A stretch of 64,000 bases of DNA from Rhodospirillales bacterium (GTDB lineage Bacteria > Pseudomonadota > Alphaproteobacteria > Rhodospirillales > GLO-3), in contig PIVK01000007.1 of NCBI GenBank assembly GCA_003354135.1, positions 28,851-92,850 on the forward strand, read 5' to 3'. Below are positions 24,317-34,507 of the stretch, in pieces. The notes beneath the pieces were generated by a model. That model worked only from the letters and a program-made list of their open reading frames with translations. It was not told where the DNA came from and did not search any database. Each line of letters begins with the position of its first letter. Within the stretch, counting starts at the first letter, position 1. A program made the position numbers and the translations under genes.

Positions 24317-24973
24317 ATGGATTATGCAACCGCGCGTCACAACATGGTCGAGGGCCAGATCCGCATCAACCAGGTGAATGACGCCCTGATCGTCGCGGCC
24401 ATTGGGACTGTGCCGCGCGAAGCCTTCGTTCCGCACTCGGTTGCCGGTATCGCCTATGTGGACGAGGCCGTGGAGGTGGCGCCGGGACGCTACCTTCTGG
24501 AGCCGTTGGTGCTGGCGCGCCTGCTTCAGGCGGCGGAGATCCAGGAGACGGACGTGGTCCTGGAGATCGGCTGCGCGACCGGCTATACTGCGGCCGTTCT
24601 GTCGGGGATCGCGAGCACGGTAGTGGCGCTGGAGAGCAACCAAGACTTGGTTGCCGTCGCAACCAAGACCCTGTCCGAGTTGCAATGCGACAATGTGGCC
24701 GTGGTCGAGGGCGGCCTTGAAAAGGGCTATCCCAAGCAGGCGCCTTATGACGTCATCGTCTTCGGGGGCGCAGTCGCGGCGGTTCCCGGCGCCATTCTTG
24801 CCCAATTGGGCGATGGCGGACGTTTGCTTGCGGTGGTCCAGGGCAAACCCGGCTCTATCGGCAAGGGAGTTCTGTTCGCGCGCTCCGGCGGCCAGGTGTC
24901 GCGACGCGAACTTTTCGACCTCGGCGCCCCCTTCCTGCCGGGGTTCGAACCGTGCCCGGAATTTATTTTCTAA
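24317..24973 (+). CDS. pcm: Protein-L-isoaspartate O-methyltransferase family protein
   Basis: A 218-residue SAM-dependent methyltransferase of the PCMT family, which methylates L-isoaspartyl residues of damaged proteins. The N-terminal part MVEGQIRINQV and REAFVP are family features; SAM motif I is VLEIGCATGYTAAVL (about 83-97), followed by VALESNQDL and the YDVIVFGGAVAAVP stretch. ATG 24317 is chosen because the conserved domain starts there with GGGGG upstream. It begins the pcm-tolC-popZ-valS order common in alphaproteobacteria. Confidence 0.9.
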   Translation: MDYATARHNMVEGQIRINQVNDALIVAAIGTVPREAFVPHSVAGIAYVDEAVEVAPGRYLLEPLVLARLLQAAEIQETDVVLEIGCATGYTAAVLSGIASTVVALESNQDLVAVATKTLSELQCDNVAVVEGGLEKGYPKQAPYDVIVFGGAVAAVPGAILAQLGDGGRLLAVVQGKPGSIGKGVLFARSGGQVSRRELFDLGAPFLPGFEPCPEFIF

Positions 24974-25210
24974 TACGTGCTTTCCGCAAGTTCCGGACTC
25001 TTAAACTTCATGAATCCGATTTCACGGTTTCGAACGCGATGCGGAAATTAGCGGCATCTGGCGAGAATGAAGTATTTACAAGGGTGCACTATATTCGGTA
25101 TGTTTTAATTTGCACGAGCACAGTATGTTGGTGTTCTGTCAGTTATCAGGGATTTCTTCATCAAGCCGTTCATCACGGCGCCCGGGATCAGGTGGACTGA
25201 CCGGGAGGGA

Positions 25211-26617
25211 GTGGCAAAGGGGGCGGCTGGATTGAAGTATCGTATATCTGCCCTTTTTGGCCTTGTCGTGGGTGTCGGTTTCGCGTGGCCGGCCCATGCC
25301 CAGTCCCTGGAAGAGGCCCTGATCACGGCTTATGCGAACAATCCCACCATTGATGCCGAGCGCGCCAAGGTGCGTTCGACGGACGAGGGCGTGTCTCAGG
25401 CATTGTCCGGCTGGCGCCCGAACATCGGGTTTACGGCGAGCCAGGGCTGGAAGTCTTATTACTCTGCGGACGCCATCGACGAGTACAGCACCCTCCATCC
25501 CCAGACCTGGGCGCTTAAGCTAAGCCAGAACATCTTCGAGGGCGGGCAGACCGTCGCGGGCACCGCAAAGGCCGAGGATGTCGTTAAGGCGGGACGCTAC
25601 CTGCTGGATTCGGCCGAGCAGACCATCTTGCTTAACGCCGCTACCGCCTATATGGACGTGGTGCGCGAGCAGGCGACACTGGAACTCAACATCAAAAACG
25701 AACAGGTGCTGCGCCGCCAGCTCGAAGCGTCCCGCGACCGCTTTCGGGTCGGCGAGATCACACGCACCGATGTCCACCAGGCCGAGGCTCGCAGGGCCCG
25801 TGCTGCGGCCGACCGCATTCAGGCCGAGAACAACCTGGAGGCCTCCCGCGCCACCTACCAGAACCACGTCGGCATGGTTCCGGAAAAGCTGACGCGGCCT
25901 GCCCCGATCACCGACCTGCCCGTCTCCAAGAAGGACGCGGTCGATATTGCGATCCGGAATTACCCCCTCGTCATGGCCTCCACCTATGGTGCGGCCTCTC
26001 TGGAGGATGAGGTGGATCGGTTGCGGGGCATTTTGCTGCCGAGTCTGGATTTTTCTGCGGGTCTCACCCAGACCTGGGAGAGTTCTTCGGAAGATGGCCA
26101 CACCCACGCATACGAAGCTAAGTTTACGCTGACCGTTCCCATCTACCAACAGGGCGCCGTCTACTCGCAACTGCGTGCGGCGCGCCAGTTGGCGGCGGAA
26201 GCCCGGCACAAGATCGACGCGAGGCGCCGGGACGCCCGCGAGAAGGCGGCCCGCGCCTGGGAGGCCGTGGAATCGGCCCGCGCCCAGATCGAATCCTATA
26301 ATGCGCAGATCAGGGCGACGCAAGTCGCCCAGAAAGGCGTCGAGCGCGAGGCCGCCGTTGGCTCACGCACGGTGCTCGATGTGCTTGACGCAGAGCAGGA
26401 GGTTCTAGACGCCAAGGTCAGTCTGGTTAGTGCCCAACGCAACGAGATGGTCGCCATCTTCGAACTCAAGGAGGCCATGGGGGATATGACGGCGGCGAAG
26501 ATGAACCTGAGAGTCGACCTTTATGATCCGACGGCGCACTACAACGAAGTGCGCGACAAGTGGTTCGGCGGTCGCAGCACGGGACACGAGAGCGGTCCAG
26601 AGGTGGAAGTCGAGTAG
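25211..26617 (+). CDS. tolC: TolC-family outer-membrane efflux/secretion channel
   Basis: A 468-residue outer membrane channel. The signal peptide ends at AHA-QSLEEAL; the mature part starts LEEALITAYANNPTIDAERA, the usual TolC opening, with two coiled-coil repeats (about 35-230 and 245-440; EVRDLLD-type elements include NAATAYMDVVREQATLELN). It provides the outer-membrane exit for tripartite exporters and may serve the ABC/HlyD pair at 16.7-20.0 kb. GTG 25211 has GGGAGGGA immediately upstream, which is very close; TTG 25232 after GGGGGCGG is the alternative start. Confidence 0.93.
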   Translation: MAKGAAGLKYRISALFGLVVGVGFAWPAHAQSLEEALITAYANNPTIDAERAKVRSTDEGVSQALSGWRPNIGFTASQGWKSYYSADAIDEYSTLHPQTWALKLSQNIFEGGQTVAGTAKAEDVVKAGRYLLDSAEQTILLNAATAYMDVVREQATLELNIKNEQVLRRQLEASRDRFRVGEITRTDVHQAEARRARAAADRIQAENNLEASRATYQNHVGMVPEKLTRPAPITDLPVSKKDAVDIAIRNYPLVMASTYGAASLEDEVDRLRGILLPSLDFSAGLTQTWESSSEDGHTHAYEAKFTLTVPIYQQGAVYSQLRAARQLAAEARHKIDARRRDAREKAARAWEAVESARAQIESYNAQIRATQVAQKGVEREAAVGSRTVLDVLDAEQEVLDAKVSLVSAQRNEMVAIFELKEAMGDMTAAKMNLRVDLYDPTAHYNEVRDKWFGGRSTGHESGPEVEVE

Positions 26618-26717
26618 GCCACGTGGGCCATGATGGAAAAAAAAGGGGGGTAAGGCTTGGCGTCTCGGATTTAGTCATTTAAGGTGACCTGATCGGAGAC
26701 CCTAGCCGGCGAGATCC

Positions 26718-27356
26718 ATGGCGGAAGAAGACGTCCAAACAGCGGAGGCCACCGACGAGGCTTCTGAGCCTTCGATGGAGGACATCCTAGCCTCCATCCG
26801 TCGGATTCTGTCCGAGGACGAGGAGGCTGAAGCCGAGGCCGAAGAGCCCCGTGCCCCGGAACCCGAGCCGGAACCCGAGCCCGAGCCGGAACCTGAACCC
26901 GAGCCGGAACCCGAGCCCGAGCCGGAACCCGGGCCCGAGCCCGAGCCCGAGCCGGAACCTGAGCCGGAACCCGAGCCGGAACCCGAGCCCGAGCCGGAAC
27001 CCGGGCCCGAGCCCGAGCCGGAACCCGAGCCGGAGCCCATGCCGGAGGCGGAGGATATTCTGGAACTCACTGCGGCAATGGTTGCTGCGCCTGAGCCCGC
27101 AGCCCACATTATCTCAGACGTTACGGCCCAGACCTCCACCGACGTACTGACGGAACTGGCCAAGGCCATCCTCGACCAGCGCGACCTTAAGATCAGCGGT
27201 GGGGGCGGGGCGTCGACGGTGGAGGGTATCGTCCGCGAAATGCTGCGTCCCATGCTCAGCGAGTGGCTGGACCGCAACCTGCCCTACCTCATCAAGCGTT
27301 TGGTCAAGAAGGAAATCGACCGCATGATCACCCGGGCCGAGCGCCTGGAGGATTGA
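26718..27356 (+). CDS. popZ: PopZ-like polar organising protein (DUF2497)
   Basis: A 212-residue protein with the two conserved ends of PopZ: N-terminal [17 protein letters not shown] (about 19-35) and C-terminal [28 protein letters not shown] (about 176-203). Between them lies a very long acidic Pro-Glu linker (about residues 46-112, almost perfect EP repeats). PopZ polymerises at cell poles and captures the centromere-binding ParB complex and cell-cycle proteins; the acidic linker sets condensate behaviour. The linker is longer and more regular than typical. Gene order tolC-popZ-valS supports the call. Confidence 0.92.
   Translation: MAEEDVQTAEATDEASEPSMEDILASIRRILSEDEEAEAEAEEPRAPEPEPEPEPEPEPEPEPEPEPEPEPGPEPEPEPEPEPEPEPEPEPEPEPGPEPEPEPEPEPMPEAEDILELTAAMVAAPEPAAHIISDVTAQTSTDVLTELAKAILDQRDLKISGGGGASTVEGIVREMLRPMLSEWLDRNLPYLIKRLVKKEIDRMITRAERLED
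26859..27042 (+). repeat. GAGCC/GAACC tandem repeat encoding Pro-Glu
   Basis: A low-complexity block made of 6-bp GAGCCG/GAACCC units, itself grouped into two larger near-copies of roughly 60-70 bp. It encodes the EP linker of the PopZ-like protein. Such arrays change length readily by slippage. Confidence 0.85.
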
Positions 27357-27449
27357 CGCACCGGCCTTCGGGCCGTAATACCCCACACGGCCGGTCCAGC
27401 ACCGGTCGTGATGCGTTTCTGGCCCCCCGAGACAAGAGGTTCCCCGGCG

Positions 27450-30191
27450 ATGCTGGACAAGACCTACAGCCCCGGCGACATTGAAAAAAAGCACTATCAG
27501 GCCTGGGAGGACTCCGGGGCCTTCAAGTGCGGCGGACCGGAGGATGCGGAGCGCTATACCATCGTCATCCCGCCGCCCAACGTCACGGGCAGCCTGCACA
27601 TGGGCCATGCGCTCAACAACACGCTGCAGGATATTCTGATCCGCTACCACCGGATGAAGGGGTTCGACGTTTTGTGGCAGCCGGGCATGGACCATGCCGG
27701 CATCGCGACTCAGATGGTGGTCGAGCGCCAGATGGAGAAGGAAGGTCTGATCCGTCACGACCTGGGCCGGGACGCCTTCATCGACCGGGTCTGGAAATGG
27801 AAGGCGGAATCGGGCGGCACCATCACCGGCCAGCTCCGCCGTCTGGGCGCGTCCTGCGACTGGTCGCGCGAACGCTTCACCATGGACGAGGGTCTGTCGG
27901 CAGCGGTGCGCAAGGTCTTCGTCGAGCTTTACAAGCAGGGCCTCATCTACCGTGACAAGAAGCTGGTCAACTGGGACCCGCTGCTGCACACGGCGATCTC
28001 GGACCTGGAGGTCGAGCAGCGCGAGACGGTCGGCAAGATGTGGTACTTCAAGTATCCGCTGGAAGACGACCCGGACCGTCACGTCATCGTCGGCACCACC
28101 CGGCCCGAGACCATGCTGGGCGATACCGCCGTTGCCGTGCACCCGGACGACGACCGCTATACCGACCTGGTGGGCAAATATGTCATCCTGCCCATCGTCG
28201 GGCGGCGTATCCCCATCGTGGCCGACGACTACGCCGATCCCGAAAAGGGATCGGGGGCGGTGAAGATCACCCCTGCGCACGACTTCAACGACTTCGAGGT
28301 CGGCAAGCGAGCCAGGCTCCAGGTCATCAACGTGCTCGACTTCGAGGCCAAGGTCCGGGCCGATGAGGTCGAGGTATGGTGCTGGACCGAAAGCGCGTCC
28401 GGCGCCATGACGGTGACCGCCGAAACGGGCGAGGAGGGCGGCCGGCTCTCAGAGCGCCTGCCCGAGCACCTGCGCGGCCTCGACCGTTTCGAAGCCCGTG
28501 ACGCGGTGGTCAAGGACATGGAACGCCTGGGACTCCTGGACAAGATCGAGGAGAACCCAATGACGGCCCCTTACGGCGACCGTTCGGGCGTGGTGATCGA
28601 GCCCTGGCTGACCGACCAGTGGTTCGTCGATGCCGCCAAGCTGGCCGGTCCGGCCATCGAGGCGGTTGAGACCGGCAAGACCGTCTTTGTACCCAAACAG
28701 TGGGAGAAGACTTACTTCGAATGGATGCGTAACATCCAGCCCTGGTGTATCTCGCGCCAGATCTGGTGGGGACACCAGATCCCGGCTTGGTTCGGCCCCG
28801 ATGGCGAGATTTTCGTCGAACTGAGCGAAGAGGAGGCCGTTGCGGCCGCCAAGGCCCAGGGCGTGACACAACTGACGCGCGACGAGGATGTGCTGGACAC
28901 TTGGTTCAGTTCGGCGCTCTGGCCCTTCTCGACCTTGGGCTGGCCGGCTGACGTGCCCGAAGTTCCACGCTACTACCCCACCGACGTTCTGGTCACGGGG
29001 TTCGACATCATCTTCTTCTGGGTGGCACGCATGATGATGATGGGCCTCCATTTCATGGGAGAGGCGCCCTTCCACACGGTCTACGTCCACGCCCTTGTGC
29101 GCGACGAAAAGGGCCAGAAGATGTCCAAGTCCAAGGGCAACGTCATTGATCCGGTGCATCTGATCGACAAATACGGCGCCGACGCGGCGCGTTTCACGCT
29201 CACCGCCTTCGCGGCCCAGGGGCGCGACGTCAAGATGTCCGAGAGCCGGGTCGAAGGCTACCGCAACTTCTGCACCAAGCTCTGGAATGCGGCCAGATTC
29301 TGCCAGATGAACGGCTGCGAGCCCGACCCGGGCTTCGATCCCGGTGCCGTCGAGCGGACGGTCAACAAGTGGATCGTCGGCAAGGTCAAGGAGACGGCGG
29401 ACGCCATGGAGCGCGCGCTCGGCGCCTATCGCTTCAACGACTTGGCCTCGGCGGTCTACCAGTTCACATGGGGCACCTTCTGCGACTGGTATCTGGAGTT
29501 CGCCAAGCCCATCCTGCAGGGCGATGATGCGGCGGCACAGGCGGAAGCGCGGGCCACCGCTGCCTGGGTGCTGGACCAGATTCTCCACCTCATGCATCCC
29601 ATCATGCCCTTCATCACCGAGGAGTTGTGGGAAAGCCTGGCACCTGACCGCTCTCATGCGCTGATTTCCGGGCGCTGGCCGGACCTCGCCGCGAGCCTCA
29701 TCGATGCCAATGTCGAGGCCGAGATGGACTGGGTGGTGCGGCTGGTGTCCGCGGTGCGTTCGGTGCGTTCGGAAATGAACGTGCCGCCCGGGGCCGAATT
29801 GCCGGTCACGCTGGCCGGGGCCAACCAGGCAACCCGGGGTCGCATGGAGGCCCATGCCGACCTTATCAAACGCTTGGCCCGGGTCTCGAACCTCGCGGAC
29901 GAGGATGCCGGCTGGGTCGCCGAGGGCACCATCCAGACGGTGCTGGACGAGGCGACGGTGTTTGTCTCGGTCGCCGACTTCATCGACGTCGCCGCCGAGA
30001 AGGCCCGGCTGGAGAAGGAGATCAAGAAGCTCGACGGCGAGATCACCGGTTATGACAAAAAACTCGCCAACAAGAATTTCACCGACAAGGCCCCGGTGGC
30101 GGTGGTCGAGATCCAGCGGGAACGCCGGGCCGAAGCGGTGGATGCCCGCGACAAGCTGGCGGCGGCGCTGGAGCGGCTGCAGGCCATCTAA
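27450..30191 (+). CDS. valS: Valyl-tRNA synthetase
   Basis: A 913-residue class I aminoacyl-tRNA synthetase that charges tRNA-Val. It starts [20 protein letters not shown], has the HIGH-type motif in [16 protein letters not shown] (about 47-62), the editing domain ([18 protein letters not shown]), KMSKSKGNV (about 558-566) and a C-terminal coiled coil typical of ValS. ATG 27450 is chosen because family members start there; the frame is open 14 codons earlier. A terminator lies about 80 bases past the stop. Confidence 0.97.
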   Translation: MLDKTYSPGDIEKKHYQAWEDSGAFKCGGPEDAERYTIVIPPPNVTGSLHMGHALNNTLQDILIRYHRMKGFDVLWQPGMDHAGIATQMVVERQMEKEGLIRHDLGRDAFIDRVWKWKAESGGTITGQLRRLGASCDWSRERFTMDEGLSAAVRKVFVELYKQGLIYRDKKLVNWDPLLHTAISDLEVEQRETVGKMWYFKYPLEDDPDRHVIVGTTRPETMLGDTAVAVHPDDDRYTDLVGKYVILPIVGRRIPIVADDYADPEKGSGAVKITPAHDFNDFEVGKRARLQVINVLDFEAKVRADEVEVWCWTESASGAMTVTAETGEEGGRLSERLPEHLRGLDRFEARDAVVKDMERLGLLDKIEENPMTAPYGDRSGVVIEPWLTDQWFVDAAKLAGPAIEAVETGKTVFVPKQWEKTYFEWMRNIQPWCISRQIWWGHQIPAWFGPDGEIFVELSEEEAVAAAKAQGVTQLTRDEDVLDTWFSSALWPFSTLGWPADVPEVPRYYPTDVLVTGFDIIFFWVARMMMMGLHFMGEAPFHTVYVHALVRDEKGQKMSKSKGNVIDPVHLIDKYGADAARFTLTAFAAQGRDVKMSESRVEGYRNFCTKLWNAARFCQMNGCEPDPGFDPGAVERTVNKWIVGKVKETADAMERALGAYRFNDLASAVYQFTWGTFCDWYLEFAKPILQGDDAAAQAEARATAAWVLDQILHLMHPIMPFITEELWESLAPDRSHALISGRWPDLAASLIDANVEAEMDWVVRLVSAVRSVRSEMNVPPGAELPVTLAGANQATRGRMEAHADLIKRLARVSNLADEDAGWVAEGTIQTVLDEATVFVSVADFIDVAAEKARLEKEIKKLDGEITGYDKKLANKNFTDKAPVAVVEIQRERRAEAVDARDKLAAALERLQAI

Positions 30192-30271
30192 TCCCTCTCG
30201 TCCCTTCGTGGGGGAGGTCGAGAGCCGTGGGGCCGGTCAGCCTGGGAGGTTACAGCCCGCAACTGATCAAC

Positions 30272-30296
30272 AAGGGGCCTTATGGCCTTTTTTTTC
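30272..30296 (+). terminator. Rho-independent terminator after valS
   Basis: AAGGGGCC, loop TTAT, GGCCTTTT with an eight-base T run; four GC pairs plus GU and AU closing pairs. It separates valS from the AT-rich gene downstream. Confidence 0.8.
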
Positions 30297-30394
30297 GTGT
30301 AAAAATGGGCGCGCCTGTCTCCCAAAATGGTGTATGTTCTATTATTAATCATTCCTGTGAGCCAAGCTCTCTATATGGTGGAGTCTGTTCAGCA

Positions 30395-31618
30395 ATGCCC
30401 CTCATTTCGATTTGGACATCAAACCCAAGTGCGGTAATGGACTTCACCATAGAACAGGTGGTCTCTGCTGCAGGGGATGGGTTTTTGAAAGACGAATCTG
30501 AGTGCTCCGTTGAGATCAGGGAGTATATCTCACAGATAACAAGTCAAAAAATCGAGACCTATATAAAACACTGCTTATCAAATCCTTTTCAGAAGAGCGG
30601 TTTTGTTCTTCAAGATTTAGTAAATGAGCTTGGAAGAAGACTAGAGTTTTCGGTTGATAATGGCAGATACCAAGGCCGAGTGAATGCGGTCGGTTGTGAC
30701 GGTGTTTGGACCTCTCCAGAGGGGCAAAGTATTGTTGTTGAAGTTAAAACGACGGATGCTTATCGACTGTCGCTGGATGTACTGTCTGAGTATAGGAGAA
30801 AACTAATTGAGTCAGATGAAATAACGGATAAATCATCTGTTCTCATAGTTGTCGGACGAGAGGAAACGGGGGAAATTGAAGCGCAAATTCGAGGTTCTCG
30901 GCATGCATGGGATATCCGTCTCATTAGCGCAGATTCATTAATAAATCTTGTTGGTCTGAAGGAGAATACAGAATATAAAGAAACTGCATTTAATATCAGG
31001 AATATTTTTTCTCCTTTGGAGTATACGAGTCTAGACAATATTGTTGATGTATTGGTTTCCGTGGCTCGGGATGTTGCGTCGGCCACAGAAAGTGAAGCTG
31101 GGGAAACAGGGGGAACTGTTGATTCCGATGACAACTCCGAGAAAGCGAACTGGGATTTTACAGATAGTTTGGACCGGCAGCAGCAGAGGGAATCTGCAGT
31201 ACGTGCAATCAGCAGGAAATTGGAGTCCGGATTGATTAAGAAAGGCGTGGCCATGTATTGGAATCCTAGCCGAGATATCCGGGTCGCATGTGTAATTTCG
31301 AAGCAACATAAAAATAAAGGTGACTCGCTCTATTGGTATGGGTACTCTCCAGAACAGGACGAATTTCTTGATGAGGGAAATGTGGGTTTTTTTGTTCTCG
31401 GATGCATGGATATGGACACTGTTTTTGCCATACCCCTAGATACTCTGAGATCGGAGTTGGATTACCTGCATACTACAACCCGGCCTGATGGGCGAAGCCG
31501 TTGGCATGTGACGATCGTCGAACCTTCCCCTGGCTCGTATGCATTGAAAATTCCCAAGAAAGGCGAGGTCCGTAGCTTGGATGAATTCATTGTCAAGCTA
31601 CCGGAGATGCATTCCTGA
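30395..31618 (+). CDS. Putative PD-(D/E)XK nuclease-like protein, probably acquired
   Basis: Not assigned to a named family. From ATG 30395 it has 407 residues (ATG 30437 is an alternative start). A likely PD-(D/E)XK core is visible: D102 in VGCDGVW, then a beta strand with E116-V-K118 in IVVEVKTTDAY, as in restriction and repair nucleases. An acidic linker (about 225-250) leads to a C-terminal domain (VAMYWNPSRDIRVACVISKQ, YWYGYSP, FFVLGCMD, WHVTIVEPS) with the look of a separate fold. Codon use is strikingly AT-rich compared with valS before and the lipoprotein after, and it begins right after the valS terminator, so recent transfer is likely. A stand-alone defence or DNA-repair nuclease is one reading; function is unproven. 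Confidence 0.6.
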   Translation: MPLISIWTSNPSAVMDFTIEQVVSAAGDGFLKDESECSVEIREYISQITSQKIETYIKHCLSNPFQKSGFVLQDLVNELGRRLEFSVDNGRYQGRVNAVGCDGVWTSPEGQSIVVEVKTTDAYRLSLDVLSEYRRKLIESDEITDKSSVLIVVGREETGEIEAQIRGSRHAWDIRLISADSLINLVGLKENTEYKETAFNIRNIFSPLEYTSLDNIVDVLVSVARDVASATESEAGETGGTVDSDDNSEKANWDFTDSLDRQQQRESAVRAISRKLESGLIKKGVAMYWNPSRDIRVACVISKQHKNKGDSLYWYGYSPEQDEFLDEGNVGFFVLGCMDMDTVFAIPLDTLRSELDYLHTTTRPDGRSRWHVTIVEPSPGSYALKIPKKGEVRSLDEFIVKLPEMHS

Positions 31619-31755
31619 GATCGCCTTTGGTTCGGGAGGGGCGTATCCGGCAGTTGTGATTTCCCTCGCCAACACTTTCTTTACCTTTTCCTGGTCAAAT
31701 CCACGGTGTAGAGGCGCGAATCGGGTTGCTGCCTATAGGAAGAGGGATTCAAGAC

Positions 31756-32142
31756 ATGGCTATCAAGGGATGGGGACGTTCGGTGATTCTCGCGGCGCCG
31801 CTCTTGGTGATGGGATGCGTCACCATCGATGACCGCTTCGCCGAGACGGCGCCCAACGAGGTCGACGTTGATGGCAAGACCTACGATGTCCGGGTGATCG
31901 AGACCGCTGCGGCGCGCTATGACGTGCAGTCCTTCGAGAAGAACAGGGTCGTGCATCCCTTCGGCGGCACCCTCGGCTGGAAAGGCCTCTATGACGACGG
32001 GGACCCGCAGCGTCACGCGTCACGCGTTGACGCGGCCAAGAAAGTGCTGGCCGCCAACCACTGCGGCGACAAGGTCCCTTACGTAAAGGCTTACTCTCCG
32101 GTGCCCTGGACGGCGCTCCGCGCCAGTTTTATCTGTCTTTAA
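31756..32142 (+). CDS. Small lipoprotein of unknown function
   Basis: A 128-residue protein with a lipoprotein signal: hydrophobic core VILAAPLLVMGC, lipidated Cys near residue 21. The mature part (VTIDDRFAETAPNEVDVDGKTYDVRVIE...) has no recognised domain; two further cysteines are near the C-terminus (NHCGDK and the last Cys-Leu). ATG 31756 follows AGAGGGA by 8 nt. The GC content returns to the local average here. Its stop codon lies in the first copy of a tandem hairpin repeat. Confidence 0.65.
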   Translation: MAIKGWGRSVILAAPLLVMGCVTIDDRFAETAPNEVDVDGKTYDVRVIETAAARYDVQSFEKNRVVHPFGGTLGWKGLYDDGDPQRHASRVDAAKKVLAANHCGDKVPYVKAYSPVPWTALRASFICL

Positions 32143-32229
32143 AGCGAGAGACTCGCGGGCTTTAAAGCGAGAGACTCGCGGGCTTTAACGCGAGAGACTC
32201 GCGGGCTTTAAGCGAGAGACCCGCAGGGC
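32138..32229. repeat. Four tandem copies of a 23-bp hairpin unit
   Basis: Exact 23-bp period: copies at 32138-32160, 32161-32183, 32184-32206 and 32207-32229. The first two are identical (TTTAAAGCGAGAGACTCGCG plus GGC), the third has one change and the fourth a few. Each unit carries a GCGAG-AGA-CTCGC hairpin. The array lies between the stops of two convergent genes and may act as a bidirectional terminator or transcript-stabilising block. Confidence 0.9.
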
Positions 32230-32255
32230 GCGCCATCGATGCGCCCCGATCGAGA

Positions 32256-33929
32256 TCAGGCCGTACGAACCTCGTTCACGAAAGCGACCACTTCGTTGTG
32301 GAGTTCCTTCGACTCCTGTGACAGCGATGTGGCCGCATTCAACACCTGCTTGGCTGCCTGACCGGTTTCTCCCGCCGCCTGGGTGACACCGCTGATGTTG
32401 GCCGATACCTCCTGAGTACCCGCGGCGGCTTGCTCGATGTTGCGGGCGATCTCGCTCGTTGCCGCCCCTTGCTCCTCGACCGCGGCCGCGATGGTCGCCG
32501 CGATCTCGTTGACCTGGGAAATTGTGGTGCCGATGCTCCGGATGGCCTCCACCGCATCCTGGGTCGCGGTCTGGATGCCGCCGATTTGGGCGCCGATCTC
32601 CTCGGTGGCCTTGGCTGTCTGGTTGGCCAGGTTCTTGACCTCGGATGCCACCACGGCGAAACCCTTACCCGCATCACCAGCCCGCGCCGCCTCGATTGTG
32701 GCGTTCAAGGCCAGAAGGTTGGTCTGCTCGGCAATGTCAGTGATCAGCTCCACCACTTCGCCGATCTTCTGCGCGGCGTCGGCCAGCCCCTGAACCTTGA
32801 CGTCGGTCGCCTCGACTTCCTGGACGGCTGCCTTGGAGATATCGGTCGACTGGGTGACCTGGCGGCTGATCTCTGCAATGGAGGCCGAAAGCTCGTCGGC
32901 GGCCGCGGCCACGGTCTGCACGTTGGTCGATGCCTGCTCGGCGGCCGCGGCGACGACCGTTGCCTTGACGTTGGCTTGGTCGGCTGCACGCGACAGGGAT
33001 TGGGCCGAGGAGTGCATTTGCTCCGAGGCCGCTGAAACGGTATCGGCGATATTGCCGACGTGGCTCTCGAAATCGGTGGCCAGACGACCCATGGCGGTCG
33101 TGTGTCCGGCCTTGGCCCGCTCTTCGGCATCGATCCGTTCTGCCTCCATCTTCTTGACCCGGATGGCGTCGTCCTTGAACATCTGGACCATCCTCGCCAG
33201 ATCGCCGATTTCGTCCTTGTGCTCGGCGGTCGGGATTTCGACCTCGTGATCCCCCTTGGCCAGCCGGCGCATGGCCTCGGTCATGGCTGTGACCGGTTTG
33301 ACGATGCCGCGTGCCGTCAACGGCGCGATCAGGGACAAAACGATGATCGAAACCGCAGCAACGATGGCACTAACCGTTTCGGTCTTCGTGGAGATATGGT
33401 CATAGACCTCATTGGCCTCGGCCATTTCCTTTTGGAGGGATTCCACGATGGATCTGTAATGCCCGCCCATCGTCGCGATCTGTTTGGCGAGCTTCTTGTC
33501 GAGGTCGCGGATCTCCTGCGTTACCCCCTCGCTCTTGCGAAGCAACGGGATCAGTTTCTTTTCGAAGGTGGCGACAAGGGCCTGGTAGGCCGTGTCGGCC
33601 AGCTTGTTCCATTCCACTTTCTGGGGCGTGTCGGCGGCGAGCGCGACATACGCCCGCCCCCTCTCCATCTCGACCTTGAGCCCGTTCCAATCCTTGAGGG
33701 CTGCGTTCAAATCCCGGTTGATGATGGAATCGGCGACGATCTGGTGCATCCGCGGCCCCATGCCCCAGATCTCGGTGAGGCGGACAGCATCCTCTGCCCG
33801 CCCGGCGCCCTCGTCCTGAAGATTGGCCAACTCGCGCGTCTCGATCAAATTATAGGCGGCCAGACCGGTCAGCACGACGATGGCCATGCCGAACCCAGCG
33901 GCCAGCCGCTTTCCAATGGTTAAAGTCAT
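32256..33929 (-). CDS. Methyl-accepting chemotaxis protein
   Basis: A 557-residue chemoreceptor: membrane segment near residues 10-30, a periplasmic four-helix-bundle type sensor (about 35-185), second membrane segment ([21 protein letters not shown]), HAMP, then the cytoplasmic signalling domain with the tip [35 protein letters not shown]. It should signal through CheW/CheA to the flagellar motor. ATG 33929 follows GGGAGG at 7 nt. It has no pentapeptide tether for CheR. It is transcribed toward the 23-bp repeat array. Confidence 0.93.
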   Translation of the reverse strand: MTLTIGKRLAAGFGMAIVVLTGLAAYNLIETRELANLQDEGAGRAEDAVRLTEIWGMGPRMHQIVADSIINRDLNAALKDWNGLKVEMERGRAYVALAADTPQKVEWNKLADTAYQALVATFEKKLIPLLRKSEGVTQEIRDLDKKLAKQIATMGGHYRSIVESLQKEMAEANEVYDHISTKTETVSAIVAAVSIIVLSLIAPLTARGIVKPVTAMTEAMRRLAKGDHEVEIPTAEHKDEIGDLARMVQMFKDDAIRVKKMEAERIDAEERAKAGHTTAMGRLATDFESHVGNIADTVSAASEQMHSSAQSLSRAADQANVKATVVAAAAEQASTNVQTVAAAADELSASIAEISRQVTQSTDISKAAVQEVEATDVKVQGLADAAQKIGEVVELITDIAEQTNLLALNATIEAARAGDAGKGFAVVASEVKNLANQTAKATEEIGAQIGGIQTATQDAVEAIRSIGTTISQVNEIAATIAAAVEEQGAATSEIARNIEQAAAGTQEVSANISGVTQAAGETGQAAKQVLNAATSLSQESKELHNEVVAFVNEVRTA

Positions 33930-34507
33930 GCCTTTGCCTCCCTTTTTAATCGGCCGGCGCCTTCCTGGGCCGTCCCCATGGTACCAAGTCGAAATCGAAA
34001 TTCCAGAAATGACTTCAATAGCAAAGAAAATGATCCTTTTATGCTGACCAAAGGTCAAGCGTTGGCATTAATATTTTGCGTGATAATCGGCTGGGGGGGG
34101 AGGATTAAAGACATATTCGTTGCGCGGGCTGGAGCGGATCGAGGAAGCCATCCGCCTCGTCAAGCAGAGCTGCCGCCTTCTTTAGCGCCGTGGTGCCGGG
34201 AACCAGGATCAAGCTCGACATCCTCGCTTCCCACCTGAGCTGCGCCGTCAAGAAGCTTTCTTGCCTCGGCTCTCTCTCGGATAAGGCCGGGAATTTTTGG
34301 GGAATGTCCGGGCGGTTTGCCGGTTGACAACCTGTCCTGATGGTTCAAAGTACGATTTACGGTTTTCCGATCAGGGTTGTTCGCCTACAATCAAACCCGC
34401 ATTACGAGAGCCATGAGGGGAATGTCGGCATTAGCCTCGAGCATGTCGGTTCGAAGCTTTGAGAGAGCAGACAGCACATCTCTCTGCCTGCACCAACGGA
34501 GTCTTCA
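33930..34507. other. Intergenic region between two divergent MCP genes
   Basis: 578 bases. No convincing intact gene. Between 34114 and 34185 one plus-strand frame reads YSLRGLERIEEAIRLVKQSCRLL before a stop, with alphaproteobacterial codon use, and may be a decayed gene end. TTGACA at 34324-34329 is a possible -35 for the second MCP, but no good -10 is at standard distance. The stretch 33990-34110 is AT-rich. Confidence 0.35.

Noticed and set aside
28449..29855. Long minus-strand open frame opposite valS (468 codons)
   Set aside because: Antisense shadow of a GC-rich gene; the translation shows no domain and the sense strand carries all ValS motifs.
32138..32229. Tandem 23-bp array considered as a CRISPR
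   Set aside because: Units are head to tail without unique spacers and there are no cas genes.
33978..34238. 86-codon plus-strand frame between the MCP genes
   Set aside because: No ribosome-binding site, no domain, composition changes along it; only a short other-frame stretch looks coding-like.
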